Shown: positions 24,494-33,407 of the stretch, piece by piece
How the letters are laid out: the number at the start of each line of letters is the position of its first letter
Position numbering within the stretch: position 1 is the first letter of the stretch
From: Cystobacter fuscus
GTDB lineage: Bacteria > Myxococcota > Myxococcia > Myxococcales > Myxococcaceae
Direction of reading: 5' to 3'
NCBI RefSeq assembly: GCF_002305875.1
Contig: NZ_CP022098.1
Location: 3,782,001 to 3,846,000, forward strand
Length of the DNA stretch: 64,000 nt
The notes under the pieces: generated by a model
Seen by the model: only the letters and a program-made list of their open reading frames with translations
What the model was told of the DNA's origin: nothing
Database searches by the model: none
Program-made: the position numbers and the translations under genes

Positions 24494-25402
24494 TCACGAC
24501 GCGGGGGACTCGGCTCCAGGCCGCAGCTCGCCCAGGACGTGAGGGGTGAGATCCTCTCCCCTCACGCGGTAGGCGGTTGCTCCCTCCGCCAGCGGCGCGC
24601 TCTGGAATTCCACGCGCGCGGGCAGCAGCAGGGGCCGGCGGAAGTCCGAGGTCAGGGTCAGCGCGGGCGCTTCCGCCTCCTGGCCCAGCGCCGCCACCCC
24701 GCGGCCCACGGTCCACATGCCGTGGGCAATGGCACGCGAGAAGCCGAAGGGACGGGCCGTGAGCGCGTGCAGGTGGATGGGATTGAAGTCTCCCGAGGCG
24801 AGCGCGTAGCGCCGGCCGGTGTCCTCGTGCATCGTCCAGTGCTCGCTACGGCTGGAGGCGAAGCGGGCCTCCTCTTCCGGGTCCGGCGTGAACGGGGACC
24901 GAGGGCCCCGCGAGCGCTCCGCCGCGCCCGATAGCCGGCGCAACATGGTGGTGACGGCGCTCCAGGCGAGCGTTCCGCCTTCCTCCACCCGGGTATGCAC
25001 CTCCAACTCCCGCCCCTGCCGGACCTCCCGTTGGCCCTCCACCCAGACGTGCACGGAGAGGGCCGAGCCCTCCCGCAACCGGCGCCACTGCTGGATGCGG
25101 TTGCGCACGTGGATCATGCCGAGCAACCGGTAGGGGAACTCGGGGTGGTTGAGCACCGCGAGGTGTAGCGGTGTGACGAGCACCTGGGGGTACGTCAGGG
25201 GAAGGAAGCCATTCGCCGGGAAGCCCGTCACCTCCCGGTAGCGCGCGAGGGAGCGGGGTTCCGCGCGGAGGTGTCGCATCCGCGCCTCGAGCCGGGGCAC
25301 GTCGGCTGGGCGTGTGGCGCGAGAAGAGAGGGCGGCGCGCAGCAATTCCCTGGGCAGGGAGGGAAGGGCGTCGAACTCGAGGACGTGCGAAGTCTGGGAC
25401 AT
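24494..25402 (-). CDS. MaoC-like (hot-dog) dehydratase/hydratase
   Basis: 302 aa. The C-terminal half contains the MaoC hydratase-2 motif, ASGDFNPIHLHALTARPFGFSRAIAHGM, in two pieces: the catalytic Asp and His in SGDFNPIH, then the hot-dog helix and the GM ending. The N-terminal half looks like a second, degenerate hot-dog fold. Enzymes of this type hydrate trans-2-enoyl-CoA or act in fatty acid and polyketide pathways; many are cytoplasmic and work with an acyl-CoA dehydrogenase. No such partner lies beside it, and it runs alone between unrelated lipoprotein genes, so the exact acyl substrate is open. Confidence 0.8.
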   Translation of the reverse strand: MSQTSHVLEFDALPSLPRELLRAALSSRATRPADVPRLEARMRHLRAEPRSLARYREVTGFPANGFLPLTYPQVLVTPLHLAVLNHPEFPYRLLGMIHVRNRIQQWRRLREGSALSVHVWVEGQREVRQGRELEVHTRVEEGGTLAWSAVTTMLRRLSGAAERSRGPRSPFTPDPEEEARFASSRSEHWTMHEDTGRRYALASGDFNPIHLHALTARPFGFSRAIAHGMWTVGRGVAALGQEAEAPALTLTSDFRRPLLLPARVEFQSAPLAEGATAYRVRGEDLTPHVLGELRPGAESPAS

Positions 25403-25465
25403 GGGTTGTTCACGGGGAGAGGCGGGACACCTCGCGGACGTCCCGCCTTCCCGAGCAGGTGGCCG

Positions 25466-26116
25466 CTACTTCAACGACGGCGGCCGCTTCGCCGGCACGC
25501 AGCGAAGCAGGGTGGGGTGGCAGGTGACGGCGAAGTCGGGATTGATGGTGAGCTCGGTCTGGCAGACGCTATCATCCGGCTCGCCAGCCTCGTTCCCGCA
25601 TTCGATGTCGCCCGGCCACATGGCCCAGACCTCGTATCTCGCGGTACAGCCGTTCTCGGTGCGATCGAGCTCCGCCACCATCTGCGTGCCCGGCGCCTGG
25701 GCGGTGGCGAGGATCCGGACGTTGCTCCACTGGTAGGAGATGCTCGTGGCGGGCTCCGTATCGGAGGCGGGGGCGTCCTTCCGGGCGACCGGCATCTCCG
25801 TGGCGGGGCAGAAGCCCTCCTCGTCGGACTGCTTCGCCAGCGTGCCGAGCGAGTACGAGGGCTGGGAGGCGTCGCGGTCGTTGAGCGCCACGAGCGACTC
25901 GGGGTTGATGGACAGCCGCTCGTCACCGGTGCGGCTGGAGAACTTCTGGATGCCGAGCAGCTCTCCCGCGAGGACGGGGCAGGTGGTCGGCTCCCTCGGG
26001 GAGTAGACGGCGGACCAACTCAGGCTCTGCACCGGACATCCGATGGGGGGCTGGGAGGAGTCACAAGAGGACAAGAGTGCCATGGCCCCGGCCAGCCCGA
26101 GAATGCGTCGAGTCAT
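25466..26116 (-). CDS. Lipoprotein, last gene of the GH44-TonB receptor operon
   Basis: 216 aa from MTRRILG with a lipobox at C18 (ALLSSC). The mature part has several spaced cysteines and no recognised domain. It starts 29 bases after the TonB-dependent receptor stop on the same strand, so it is probably co-transcribed with the receptor and GH44 enzyme. By analogy with glycan-uptake operons it may be a surface binding lipoprotein, but no sugar-binding motif is visible. It could equally be a stability or assembly partner of the receptor. Confidence 0.6.
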   Translation of the reverse strand: MTRRILGLAGAMALLSSCDSSQPPIGCPVQSLSWSAVYSPREPTTCPVLAGELLGIQKFSSRTGDERLSINPESLVALNDRDASQPSYSLGTLAKQSDEEGFCPATEMPVARKDAPASDTEPATSISYQWSNVRILATAQAPGTQMVAELDRTENGCTARYEVWAMWPGDIECGNEAGEPDDSVCQTELTINPDFAVTCHPTLLRCVPAKRPPSLK

Positions 26117-26145
26117 GTGTGAGAAACCTTTCCTGACCAGGAGGG

Positions 26146-29100
26146 CTAGAAGGACAGCCGGGCGCCGAATCGCACGGAACGCGGAGACTGGTAGGCCGTG
26201 GGCTTGCCGAAGTTCTTGTTGAGGCTCGTGGTGTCGATCGGCTCGCCATCGGGTCCCACCAGCTTCGTCGCCAGATCGGCCTTCTGTCCGTTCTCGATGG
26301 GGAGCACGGACGAGTACGTGTAGTTCTGGTCGTACGCGACGGGGGCCTGGAAGTTGAAGATGTTGAAGACATCCACGCTGAACGACGCGGTGAGCTCGCG
26401 CGACAACCGGTAGTTGAGCGCCAGGCGGCCGTCGACGCGGTGGTTCCAGGGCAGGCGGCCCGCGGCGCCGCGCGGCAGGATGAAGGCCTGTCCCGCGCCG
26501 TAGTCGTAATGCGCGCCGAGATAGCTGTAGGGCGTGCCCGAGGACGCCCGGTAGGACGCGCCGAGGTTGAGGCTCAGGTCGGGCCGCAGGGCGAACTCCC
26601 GCGCACCGAAGACCTTGAGCTGGTGGGTGCGGTCGGCGGGCAGCGGCCCGGAGCGGTTGGGCAGCAGCGAGACGAGGTCGAAGTCGGAGTTGATGTTGGG
26701 ATCCAACTGGCCGGTGTCCGAGCGGAACAGGCCCTCGTAGTTGCCGCGCAGGGAGGACCACGTGTAGCTGGCCTGGGCGAGCCACTGGTCGGCGAAGTTC
26801 TTCTGGAAGAAGAGCGTGACGGCGTCGTAGTCGCGCTGGGGCTTGTAGGGGGCGAAGTCGCGGGCGAACCCGAGCCCCGGGTTGCCAATGAAATAGGTGG
26901 CTCCGTTGTCCCGGCTCATGTCCTCGATGGCGATGTTGAGGGTGCGCCGGGTGTAGGTCGCGCCCACGCGCGCGTTGGGCAGGAGTTCGTACTCGCCACC
27001 CACCACGAACTCGTCCGTGGACGAGGGCTGGATGGAGGGATCCACGATGGTGGCGCCCGCGCCCATGGTCCCCCACAGGCGGTTGGCGTCCAGTGGATCA
27101 TTGAGGGGCAGCCGGGCCTCGTCGCTGTTGCAGCTGCCCTGCAACTGTGCCGGATCCCGAGGATCGCACAAGGCGGGGTTCTTGTACGAGCGCAAGCCGG
27201 GCTCACCCGGGAACGAGCGGTCCACGAGATCCAGCGGAACGCTTTCGTAGTACCGGGCGTAGTTGGCGTAGAGCTTGGATTTGCCGGACCGGGTGGGATC
27301 GACGATCACCCCCAGGCGCGGAGACCACTGGTTGGCCAACACCATGGCCAGGTTGCCATCACCCATGAGGTACTGGGCGTCATAGCGCACGCCCACGTTG
27401 AGCGTGGCCACGTCGAACAGGTTCCAGCTGTCCTGGAGGAAGCCGCCGATGGAGTTGGAGGCCGACACCCGGTGCTGGGATGCCTCGATGTCCTCCTCAT
27501 CCGGGCCGACCAGGTAGCCGTACTGGCGGTAGTCGTAGAAGTACGTGCCGTCCTCCTCCTCGATGAGGACTGTCTTTCCGGTCAAGGCGCGCACGTGGTC
27601 GTAGCGCATGAACTCCAGATCCAGACCGGCCTTGATGACGTGCTGCCCCGCGCCCTGGAGCAGCAGGGTGCCGATGAGCTTGCCCTGGTAGCGATCCAAC
27701 GAGGCGTCATCGATACGGCCGGGACCTCCCGTCAGGTAGTTGAGCACGGGACAGCGCGTGCCTCCGGGGGCATTGGGCGCGAGACAGACGGACGGATCCG
27801 GCAGGGTCTCGAACTCGGTGATGGAGTGCGGATTCGGGCGCTCCTGTGCGTCGGTGGTCCGCTGCCACGTCGTATTGGTGATGCCCGCGTACCCGTCGGA
27901 GCTGCCCACGGCGGAGCCATCCGAGGGGAGCAGGGCCCCCACCTGGTGGTGCCAGCCGAGGGTGGCGTTGAAGAGCAGGCGCTTGTCCAGGAAGGACGAG
28001 GACCACTTGAGGCTCGTGTCCAGGGCGTTGGCGATGCGCTGCGTGGCCAGGGCGCCCTGCTGTCCCGAGATGCGCTCCACTTCCGGCAGGCCCGTGCTCT
28101 CGCTGATGGCGAAGCGGCCCTCGCCGCCCGCGGTCGAGGGCGTGCCCGTCACCGTCACGCTGACGTTGTGATCCTGGTTGAGCAGGTAGGTGAGCTTGCC
28201 GATGAACTGGAAGTTGCGCTGGTCCGCGAAGTAGTTGCGCTGGGTGCCCGGGATGCGCTCGGTCTGGATGAAGCCCCGCTCGTCCACCTGGGGCTTGCCA
28301 TTCGCGTCCAGGACCTGGGCGTTGAGGTTGCGCTCCAGTTGATAGCGGGTGAAGGAGGGCGCCACGCCGGCGAAGAACCAGAGCCTGTCCTTTAGGATGG
28401 GGCCGCCCACCTCGAAGCCCACGTCCGCCAGGTTCCACAGCGCCGCCCGGCCGGAGACGGTGCCCGCCTCCTGGATGATTTCCGTGCCGCGGGAGGCCAG
28501 CGCGCCCGGCGTGAGGTTGCCGAACACCGAGCCATGAAACTCATTGGAGCCCGACTTCGTCACCGCGTTGACCACGCCGCCCGTCGAGCGTCCGTACTCG
28601 GGCAGGTAGCCGCCGCTGATGATGTTCACCTCGCCCATGAACTCCACGCTCAGGGGGGCGCCGTTGATGCCGAAGCCGGGATCGTTCACCGACACGCCAT
28701 CGATGATGTACTGGTTCTCCGGGGAGGTGGCGCCGCCGATGGACACACCATAGGTGTCCGCGTTCGCTCCCGGGGCCAGCTCCGCCAGGGCCTCGAAGGA
28801 GCGCGAGGCGGCGCCCTTGCCGCTGGGTGAGACGACCGCGATGTTGCGCAGGAAGTCCGAGCTGACGTTCACCCCGGTGGCCGCCGAGCCGATGTCCACG
28901 GTGGGCGCCTGGGCCACCACGGCGATGTCTTCTCCAAATGCCTCGGGCAGCAGCTCCACGTTGACGCGGACCGAGTAGTCCAGACGCAGGTTGATGCTCT
29001 CCCGCGACAGGGGCTTGTAGGCCTCCCTGTCGAAGCGCAGCGCATACACCCCGGGTGGAAGCTGGGGAATGCGGTATTGGCCCTGGCTGTCGGTGACGAC

Positions 29101-29286
29101 CGTCTGCTCTCCCTGGAGGTTGGGCGAGGTGGCGGTCACCACCACGTCCACGACGGGCTGGCGCGTGGCCGCGTCCGTCACCGTACCGAGGATCACCGAG
29201 GTTCCCTGGGCCAGGGCACCGCTACCCGCCAGGCATAGGGCGAGCGCGAGCAGGCCGGGGTGCCAGAGGATGTGTCTTCTTGTCAT
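26146..29286 (-). CDS. TonB-dependent receptor, Oar-like, with carboxypeptidase-regulatory N-domain
   Basis: 1,046 aa. Signal peptide (LLALALCLAGSGALA), then a carboxypeptidase-D-type regulatory beta-sandwich (residues about 28-110, including GVYALRFDREAYKP), a plug domain (about 120-250 with GASSPEN/DGVSVNDPG-type segments) and a long 22-strand beta-barrel ending in an aromatic residue (SVRFGARLSF). This is the architecture of the myxobacterial Oar family and of SusC-like receptors. It should take up a large ligand across the outer membrane using TonB energy. The gene follows a GH44 endoglucanase by 21 bases, so oligosaccharides from beta-glucan are the likely ligand. Oar homologues also serve in protein export, an alternative. 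Confidence 0.88.
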   Translation of the reverse strand: MTRRHILWHPGLLALALCLAGSGALAQGTSVILGTVTDAATRQPVVDVVVTATSPNLQGEQTVVTDSQGQYRIPQLPPGVYALRFDREAYKPLSRESINLRLDYSVRVNVELLPEAFGEDIAVVAQAPTVDIGSAATGVNVSSDFLRNIAVVSPSGKGAASRSFEALAELAPGANADTYGVSIGGATSPENQYIIDGVSVNDPGFGINGAPLSVEFMGEVNIISGGYLPEYGRSTGGVVNAVTKSGSNEFHGSVFGNLTPGALASRGTEIIQEAGTVSGRAALWNLADVGFEVGGPILKDRLWFFAGVAPSFTRYQLERNLNAQVLDANGKPQVDERGFIQTERIPGTQRNYFADQRNFQFIGKLTYLLNQDHNVSVTVTGTPSTAGGEGRFAISESTGLPEVERISGQQGALATQRIANALDTSLKWSSSFLDKRLLFNATLGWHHQVGALLPSDGSAVGSSDGYAGITNTTWQRTTDAQERPNPHSITEFETLPDPSVCLAPNAPGGTRCPVLNYLTGGPGRIDDASLDRYQGKLIGTLLLQGAGQHVIKAGLDLEFMRYDHVRALTGKTVLIEEEDGTYFYDYRQYGYLVGPDEEDIEASQHRVSASNSIGGFLQDSWNLFDVATLNVGVRYDAQYLMGDGNLAMVLANQWSPRLGVIVDPTRSGKSKLYANYARYYESVPLDLVDRSFPGEPGLRSYKNPALCDPRDPAQLQGSCNSDEARLPLNDPLDANRLWGTMGAGATIVDPSIQPSSTDEFVVGGEYELLPNARVGATYTRRTLNIAIEDMSRDNGATYFIGNPGLGFARDFAPYKPQRDYDAVTLFFQKNFADQWLAQASYTWSSLRGNYEGLFRSDTGQLDPNINSDFDLVSLLPNRSGPLPADRTHQLKVFGAREFALRPDLSLNLGASYRASSGTPYSYLGAHYDYGAGQAFILPRGAAGRLPWNHRVDGRLALNYRLSRELTASFSVDVFNIFNFQAPVAYDQNYTYSSVLPIENGQKADLATKLVGPDGEPIDTTSLNKNFGKPTAYQSPRSVRFGARLSF

Positions 29287-29307
29287 GGAGCACCCCGAGG
29301 CCGCGGC

Positions 29308-31542
29308 TCATTGCACTTCGGCGCCGTCCTGGTTGGAGTACGCGGAGACGGCCGTACCCGAGAAGGCCCTGGCCCGGTACACGTAATCGCCCACGGGCAC
29401 GTCCGAATCCACGAACACGGTCGCGTTGGCGCCCGTCCGTCCGATGATCTCGAACTGCAGGGGCCAGGTCTCCACCGCGCGCTCGAGGATGAAGCCTTCC
29501 TCGTCCTCCGAGTTGTCCTTCCAGCGCATGGTCACGTTCGAACCCGAGGCCACGGCGTAGAAGTTGGTGGGTGCGGCCAGCGAGGAGCTGGTCGTGGTCA
29601 CGGTGATGGCCACGGTGGCGGAGGCGCTGGCGCCGCCCGAATCCGTCACCGTGAGCTTCGCGGTGTAGTTGCCCGGATTGGTATAGCTGTGGGTCACCGT
29701 GGCGCCGCTGCCCTGCTGCCCATCGCCGAAGCTCCAGACATACGAGGCGATCGTTCCGTCGGGATCCGTGGACGTCGAGCCGTTGAAGCTCACCAGCAGC
29801 GGGGCCGACCCCGTCGAGGGCGTGGCCGTGATGCGGGCCACGGGCGGCTGATTGGTGCTGCTCTTGGCGGGAATGACGAACAGGGTGATGCTCGAGGCCG
29901 GCACCGTGGTGCTCAGCCGTCCGCCGGACACGGACGCGTCCGTCAGCCGGGTGATGGTGTTGGCCGACGTGAGCTGCCAGCGCTGGCTGATTGTCCCCGC
30001 GTTGAAGCGGGCGAGCTGGAGCGAGATCGACGTCGTGCCCGTCAGCGCCTTGTTGAGGACCATGACGGTGAGGGCCCCATCGGACGAGCGCTCGGCGGCG
30101 AACGCCGACAGCTCGTCCGGATTGGGCACGGTGCACGACACGCTCAGATCTCCAAAGGCCGACTTCTTGCCGTCGTAGTTGCGGTAGAGCTTCATCGCCT
30201 TGAAGGTGGGCGTGCTCTCCGCGGGAGTCTCCCAGCGGATGCCATAGTCCAATCCCTCGCGGCCGAAGATGCCGAGCACGTCCGCCTGCGCGATGGCCCC
30301 GTTGATGTGGTTTTCCGCGCCCCAGTTGTACTCGGTGATGCCCACCTTCGTGCCGGGATAGTAGCTCTGCACCCACCCCTTGAGCCGGGGGATGAGCGTG
30401 ACTTCGTCATTGATCCACGTCTCGTCCACGTAGTTCGGATCCCAGAGCGAGCGCGTGGAGCGGTTGCGCCGCAGTTGCATGGCGGTGGTGACGTTCGTGC
30501 TGAACTCGCCGCCCTGCGGGTAGTAGTGCACGGTGAAGATATCCAACAGCCGGCGGCCCGTGGCCTGCTCGTGCTGGCGCAGCTCCCCGAGCCACCACGG
30601 CAGATAGTCCACGTTTCCGTGCGCTTCACGATCGGGGAACTCGGTGTATTCCTCCCGCTCATTGGCATACTGCTGGTCATAACCGCTGTAGAAGTAGCCG
30701 CTCCAGCCCCACTCCTCGGGACCCATCACGAGGGCATTGGGCTCCACGCTCTTGACCATGGAGGCGTAGGCGATGTGCTTGTCACGCACCTCCTCGAGGG
30801 TCGCGCCGACGGGGTGCACGTCGCGGTGATTGGAATACCAGAGGCTGGGCTCGTTATCCATGGCGAAGAGGCGGATGCCCCCCTGGGCCGCCGTTCCCCA
30901 CTGCTCGCGGAGGTGTTGGATCCACCCGGCCTGGAAGTCCGGATCCACGGGCGTGTTGGCGTCGTTGGGATCATTGACCACGAACTCGCCATCCAACAGC
31001 CGGATGCCATTGCCGGCATCGGGGAACCACACGGTGTCGCTCGCCGTCTGCGGGCCGTACTTCAAGATGGAGAAGCTGGCCAGCCGCGAGCGATTGGGAC
31101 CCAGACGCGCCGCCCAGCCCACCGTGGGGATGGTGACGGCCGGTTGCGCTCCCGCCGCCCGGGTGCTGGCGATGAACTCATCCACCTCGCCCCCCGGCTC
31201 CGCGCTGTCGTGGGCCAGACTCTCGAAATACCAGTCCCGGCCCCGGTTGGAGGCGTTCTGCTCCCAGTTGTAACGGGAGGCGGCGTTGCCTCCGTTACGA
31301 TTGAGTGGAGAATTGAGCTCGCTCAGTTGCGCCTGGGTGGCATGGGCCACACCATAGATGGAGGGACTGATTCCTCGCCGATTGGCGCCCGCGTCGATGG
31401 CGATGGTCGTCTGGGCAGAACCGGGAAGGGAGATGAGGACCATCCATCCCGCGAGCCATGGCGTGGAAGGCCTCGCCCCCCGGAGCGTACGGGACAATCC
31501 CATCCACACGACATGGCACCACTGCTGCGCATTCATGGGCAC
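29308..31542 (-). CDS. Secreted GH44 endoglucanase/xyloglucanase with PKD and Fn3 domains
   Basis: 744 aa. An unusual, long leader precedes the hydrophobic signal (about residues 28-43, ending SAQ). The GH44 barrel runs from about 45 to 540, with the acid/base E231 in AMDNEPSLW, the DVHP segment that follows in this family, and the nucleophile E404 in GITEYNWG. A PKD domain (about 555-640, with VWSFGDG) and an Fn3-like domain (about 650-744) complete it. GH44 enzymes cleave beta-1,4-glucan and xyloglucan. It is the first gene of the operon with the TonB receptor and lipoprotein. The initiation codon may be later, at MNAQQ or MVLIS. Confidence 0.88.
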   Translation of the reverse strand: MPMNAQQWCHVVWMGLSRTLRGARPSTPWLAGWMVLISLPGSAQTTIAIDAGANRRGISPSIYGVAHATQAQLSELNSPLNRNGGNAASRYNWEQNASNRGRDWYFESLAHDSAEPGGEVDEFIASTRAAGAQPAVTIPTVGWAARLGPNRSRLASFSILKYGPQTASDTVWFPDAGNGIRLLDGEFVVNDPNDANTPVDPDFQAGWIQHLREQWGTAAQGGIRLFAMDNEPSLWYSNHRDVHPVGATLEEVRDKHIAYASMVKSVEPNALVMGPEEWGWSGYFYSGYDQQYANEREEYTEFPDREAHGNVDYLPWWLGELRQHEQATGRRLLDIFTVHYYPQGGEFSTNVTTAMQLRRNRSTRSLWDPNYVDETWINDEVTLIPRLKGWVQSYYPGTKVGITEYNWGAENHINGAIAQADVLGIFGREGLDYGIRWETPAESTPTFKAMKLYRNYDGKKSAFGDLSVSCTVPNPDELSAFAAERSSDGALTVMVLNKALTGTTSISLQLARFNAGTISQRWQLTSANTITRLTDASVSGGRLSTTVPASSITLFVIPAKSSTNQPPVARITATPSTGSAPLLVSFNGSTSTDPDGTIASYVWSFGDGQQGSGATVTHSYTNPGNYTAKLTVTDSGGASASATVAITVTTTSSSLAAPTNFYAVASGSNVTMRWKDNSEDEEGFILERAVETWPLQFEIIGRTGANATVFVDSDVPVGDYVYRARAFSGTAVSAYSNQDGAEVQ

Positions 31543-32180
31543 TCCTCTGCCGTGAACGCTTCCATGTGCATGGAGCGCCCGGCGGGTCAGACGTCGGCCT
31601 CGGGGACTGGAAACCCAGCTTCACCCGGTTCGGCATTCTTTACGGAGTCAAATGTACAACGTGGATTGCGGTTTGTCCGCAACGCATCAGACGCCAACGC
31701 GAGAAACTTATTTTCGGGGGCTGTGTTCTGCTAACAACCAGTCTGTCTGAAATCGTGCAGCGTGAATGTTCTCTCCGCGAGGCCGGCCGCGAGCGGAGTT
31801 CCAGCTTCTGTTTTCTCACTTTCATATAGTCCACGCCAGAGGGCAGAGATTGCGCTGCCTGTTCCTCTCATCCAATCGTCGACGTATTTCCGGCACTGGC
31901 GGCTCGGATTGCAGCACGATCGTATTTTTAATGACAATGCTCTCCTTCTCCGGTTCCTCGTGGGATGACGGGGACCTGGGTAGGATCATGTGCCCCCCGC
32001 ACCCCTGATGTGTTGTCCGGGTGACGGGTCATTCCCAACCGGAGGTGGGTTGGCGTGGCCCCAGGGGGGAGGGGCAAGGGCCTGTCTGGGATTGAGGGCT
32101 CGAGCCCTCGCGCGGAGGGAGGGCCCTGGGCGGGCGGGTGTTTGTGATACACCGGCGACACGGTGGATGAGGAGGAAGGA
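31543..32180. other. 638-base region without a convincing gene
   Basis: The part next to the GH44 gene (about 31600-31960) is noticeably richer in A/T than the flanks and probably holds the GH44 operon promoter. Open frames here are short and lack protein-like composition or ribosome sites. The part next to the Sel1-like gene is G-rich and contains a 16-bp palindrome. No RNA gene was recognised. Confidence 0.5.
32094..32109. promoter_or_regulatory. 16-bp perfect palindrome
   Basis: GAGGGCTCGAGCCCTC is self-complementary and lies about 70 bases before the promoter-like TGATAC and 85 bases before the Sel1-like gene start. It may be an operator; in such a G/C-rich stretch chance cannot be excluded. 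Confidence 0.3.
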
Positions 32181-32660
32181 ATGCAAGGCATTTGGAGGGT
32201 GGTGTGGCTGTCGTTCCTGCTGGGGGCATGCTCGGAGAAGCCCGCGGCGCCCGCCGCGCCGGACAAGAGCGCGGCGGCGCTGGCGGCCCAGGACGCGGCC
32301 TGCCCGGGCGGGACGGTGAAGGGGTGTGTGGACGCGGCCGCCGAGGCCGAGCGCAAGGGCGAGGTGGCTCGCGCCGTCGAGCTGTACACGCGCGGCTGCG
32401 AGGCGGGCGTGGCCCGGGTGTGCAATGTGTTGGGGACGCTCGTCTGGCAGGGGCGCGGCGTGAGCGCGGATCCCGCGCGTGCCTATTCACTCTACATGCG
32501 GGCGTGTGAGGGGGGCGACGCGGCGGGCTGCTTCAGCGCCGCCATCTGCCACCGCACGGGCGCGTGCGCCGAGAAGAACGACGCCGAGGCCACGAAGCTG
32601 TTGCGGCGCGCCTGTGATGGGGGGGACTCCCGCGCCTGCGCCAATCTGGGCGGACGCTGA
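32181..32660 (+). CDS. Sel1-like repeat, Cys-rich lipoprotein
   Basis: 159 aa with AGGAGG placed ideally before the ATG. Lipobox at C17 (SFLLGAC). The mature part has Sel1/Hcp-type alpha-alpha repeats: ARAVELYTRGCEAGVARVC, ARAYSLYMRACEGGDAAGC and ATKLLRRACDGGDSRAC, each with a pair of cysteines spaced to form disulfides as in Helicobacter cysteine-rich proteins. These are protein-protein interaction scaffolds of the cell envelope. No operon partner is evident; the next gene is convergent. Fold is clear, partner unknown. Confidence 0.8.
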   Translation: MQGIWRVVWLSFLLGACSEKPAAPAAPDKSAAALAAQDAACPGGTVKGCVDAAAEAERKGEVARAVELYTRGCEAGVARVCNVLGTLVWQGRGVSADPARAYSLYMRACEGGDAAGCFSAAICHRTGACAEKNDAEATKLLRRACDGGDSRACANLGGR

Positions 32661-32688
32661 GGCGCGGGGGGGAGGCGCGCGCTTCCAC

Positions 32689-33297
32689 TCACGGGGGGGT
32701 CGGGGCCTGCCGGGCCTCCTCCTCGGTGCGCGCCTTGATCAACGCGTCCCGCTCGCGCCGGTTGCTCACCTCGGTCTCGGACACCGCGACGAGGGCCTTC
32801 AGTCCCTGGTCGAGCTCCTCGCCCCGCAGCGCCTCCAGGTCGGTGATCAGGGCGCGGGCCCTGTCCAGCCACGACAACTGCCCCTCCTGGCTCCAGCGCA
32901 GCAGCACGCCCCCGTCGGTGGGGTGGAAGGTGAAGTCGAGCGTGCTCGTGGAGGGCCGGGGCGCGAGGCGCTCGAAGCGCACGCGGATGAACTCGTAGGG
33001 CCGGCTCTCCAGCACGGTGATGCGCCCCTTGCCCGCCCGTGCGTTGCCCGCCCAGGTGTAGACGGCCTCGGGGCCCGCGATGGGCCCGTCGAAGTGGCGC
33101 TTCATGCCCGGCTCGAGCGCGTCCCAGGGGGACCACAGTCGCCAGCGGTGCAGATCATTCACCAGGGCGAAGGGAATCTCGGCGGGCGCGGCGAGGGGCC
33201 TGGCGCGTTCGGTCCGGTAGGCCGAGGGTCGAGAGGCCACCAGGGAGGCGAAGCCCACCACCGCGACTGCCAGTGCGAGAGAAATCCGCTTGAGCAT
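32689..33297 (-). CDS. SRPBCC (START/Bet v1-like) protein, membrane-anchored or exported
   Basis: 202 aa from MLKRISLA, with AGGACAGG before the ATG. One N-terminal hydrophobic helix (LALAVAVVGFASLVA) acts as signal or anchor. The rest resembles the polyketide-cyclase/SRPBCC group: the motif of a leading strand, NDLHRWRLWSPWDALEPGMK, and a later FTFHPTDGGVLLRWSQEG. These bind hydrophobic ligands in a cavity; no catalytic residues are defined. Its C-terminus is charged and helical. It is convergent with the Sel1-like gene and divergent from the hybrid kinase gene. Confidence 0.75.
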   Translation of the reverse strand: MLKRISLALAVAVVGFASLVASRPSAYRTERARPLAAPAEIPFALVNDLHRWRLWSPWDALEPGMKRHFDGPIAGPEAVYTWAGNARAGKGRITVLESRPYEFIRVRFERLAPRPSTSTLDFTFHPTDGGVLLRWSQEGQLSWLDRARALITDLEALRGEELDQGLKALVAVSETEVSNRRERDALIKARTEEEARQAPTPP

Positions 33298-33407
33298 CCT
33301 GTCTCCTGTCCTCCGGATGGCGACCCAGGGGGGATGCGACTGTACACCACCCCTGTTCCAGGCTCTTTTGGGAGAACACCCGAGCCCCATCCGAGTCGCC
33401 GCCCATC

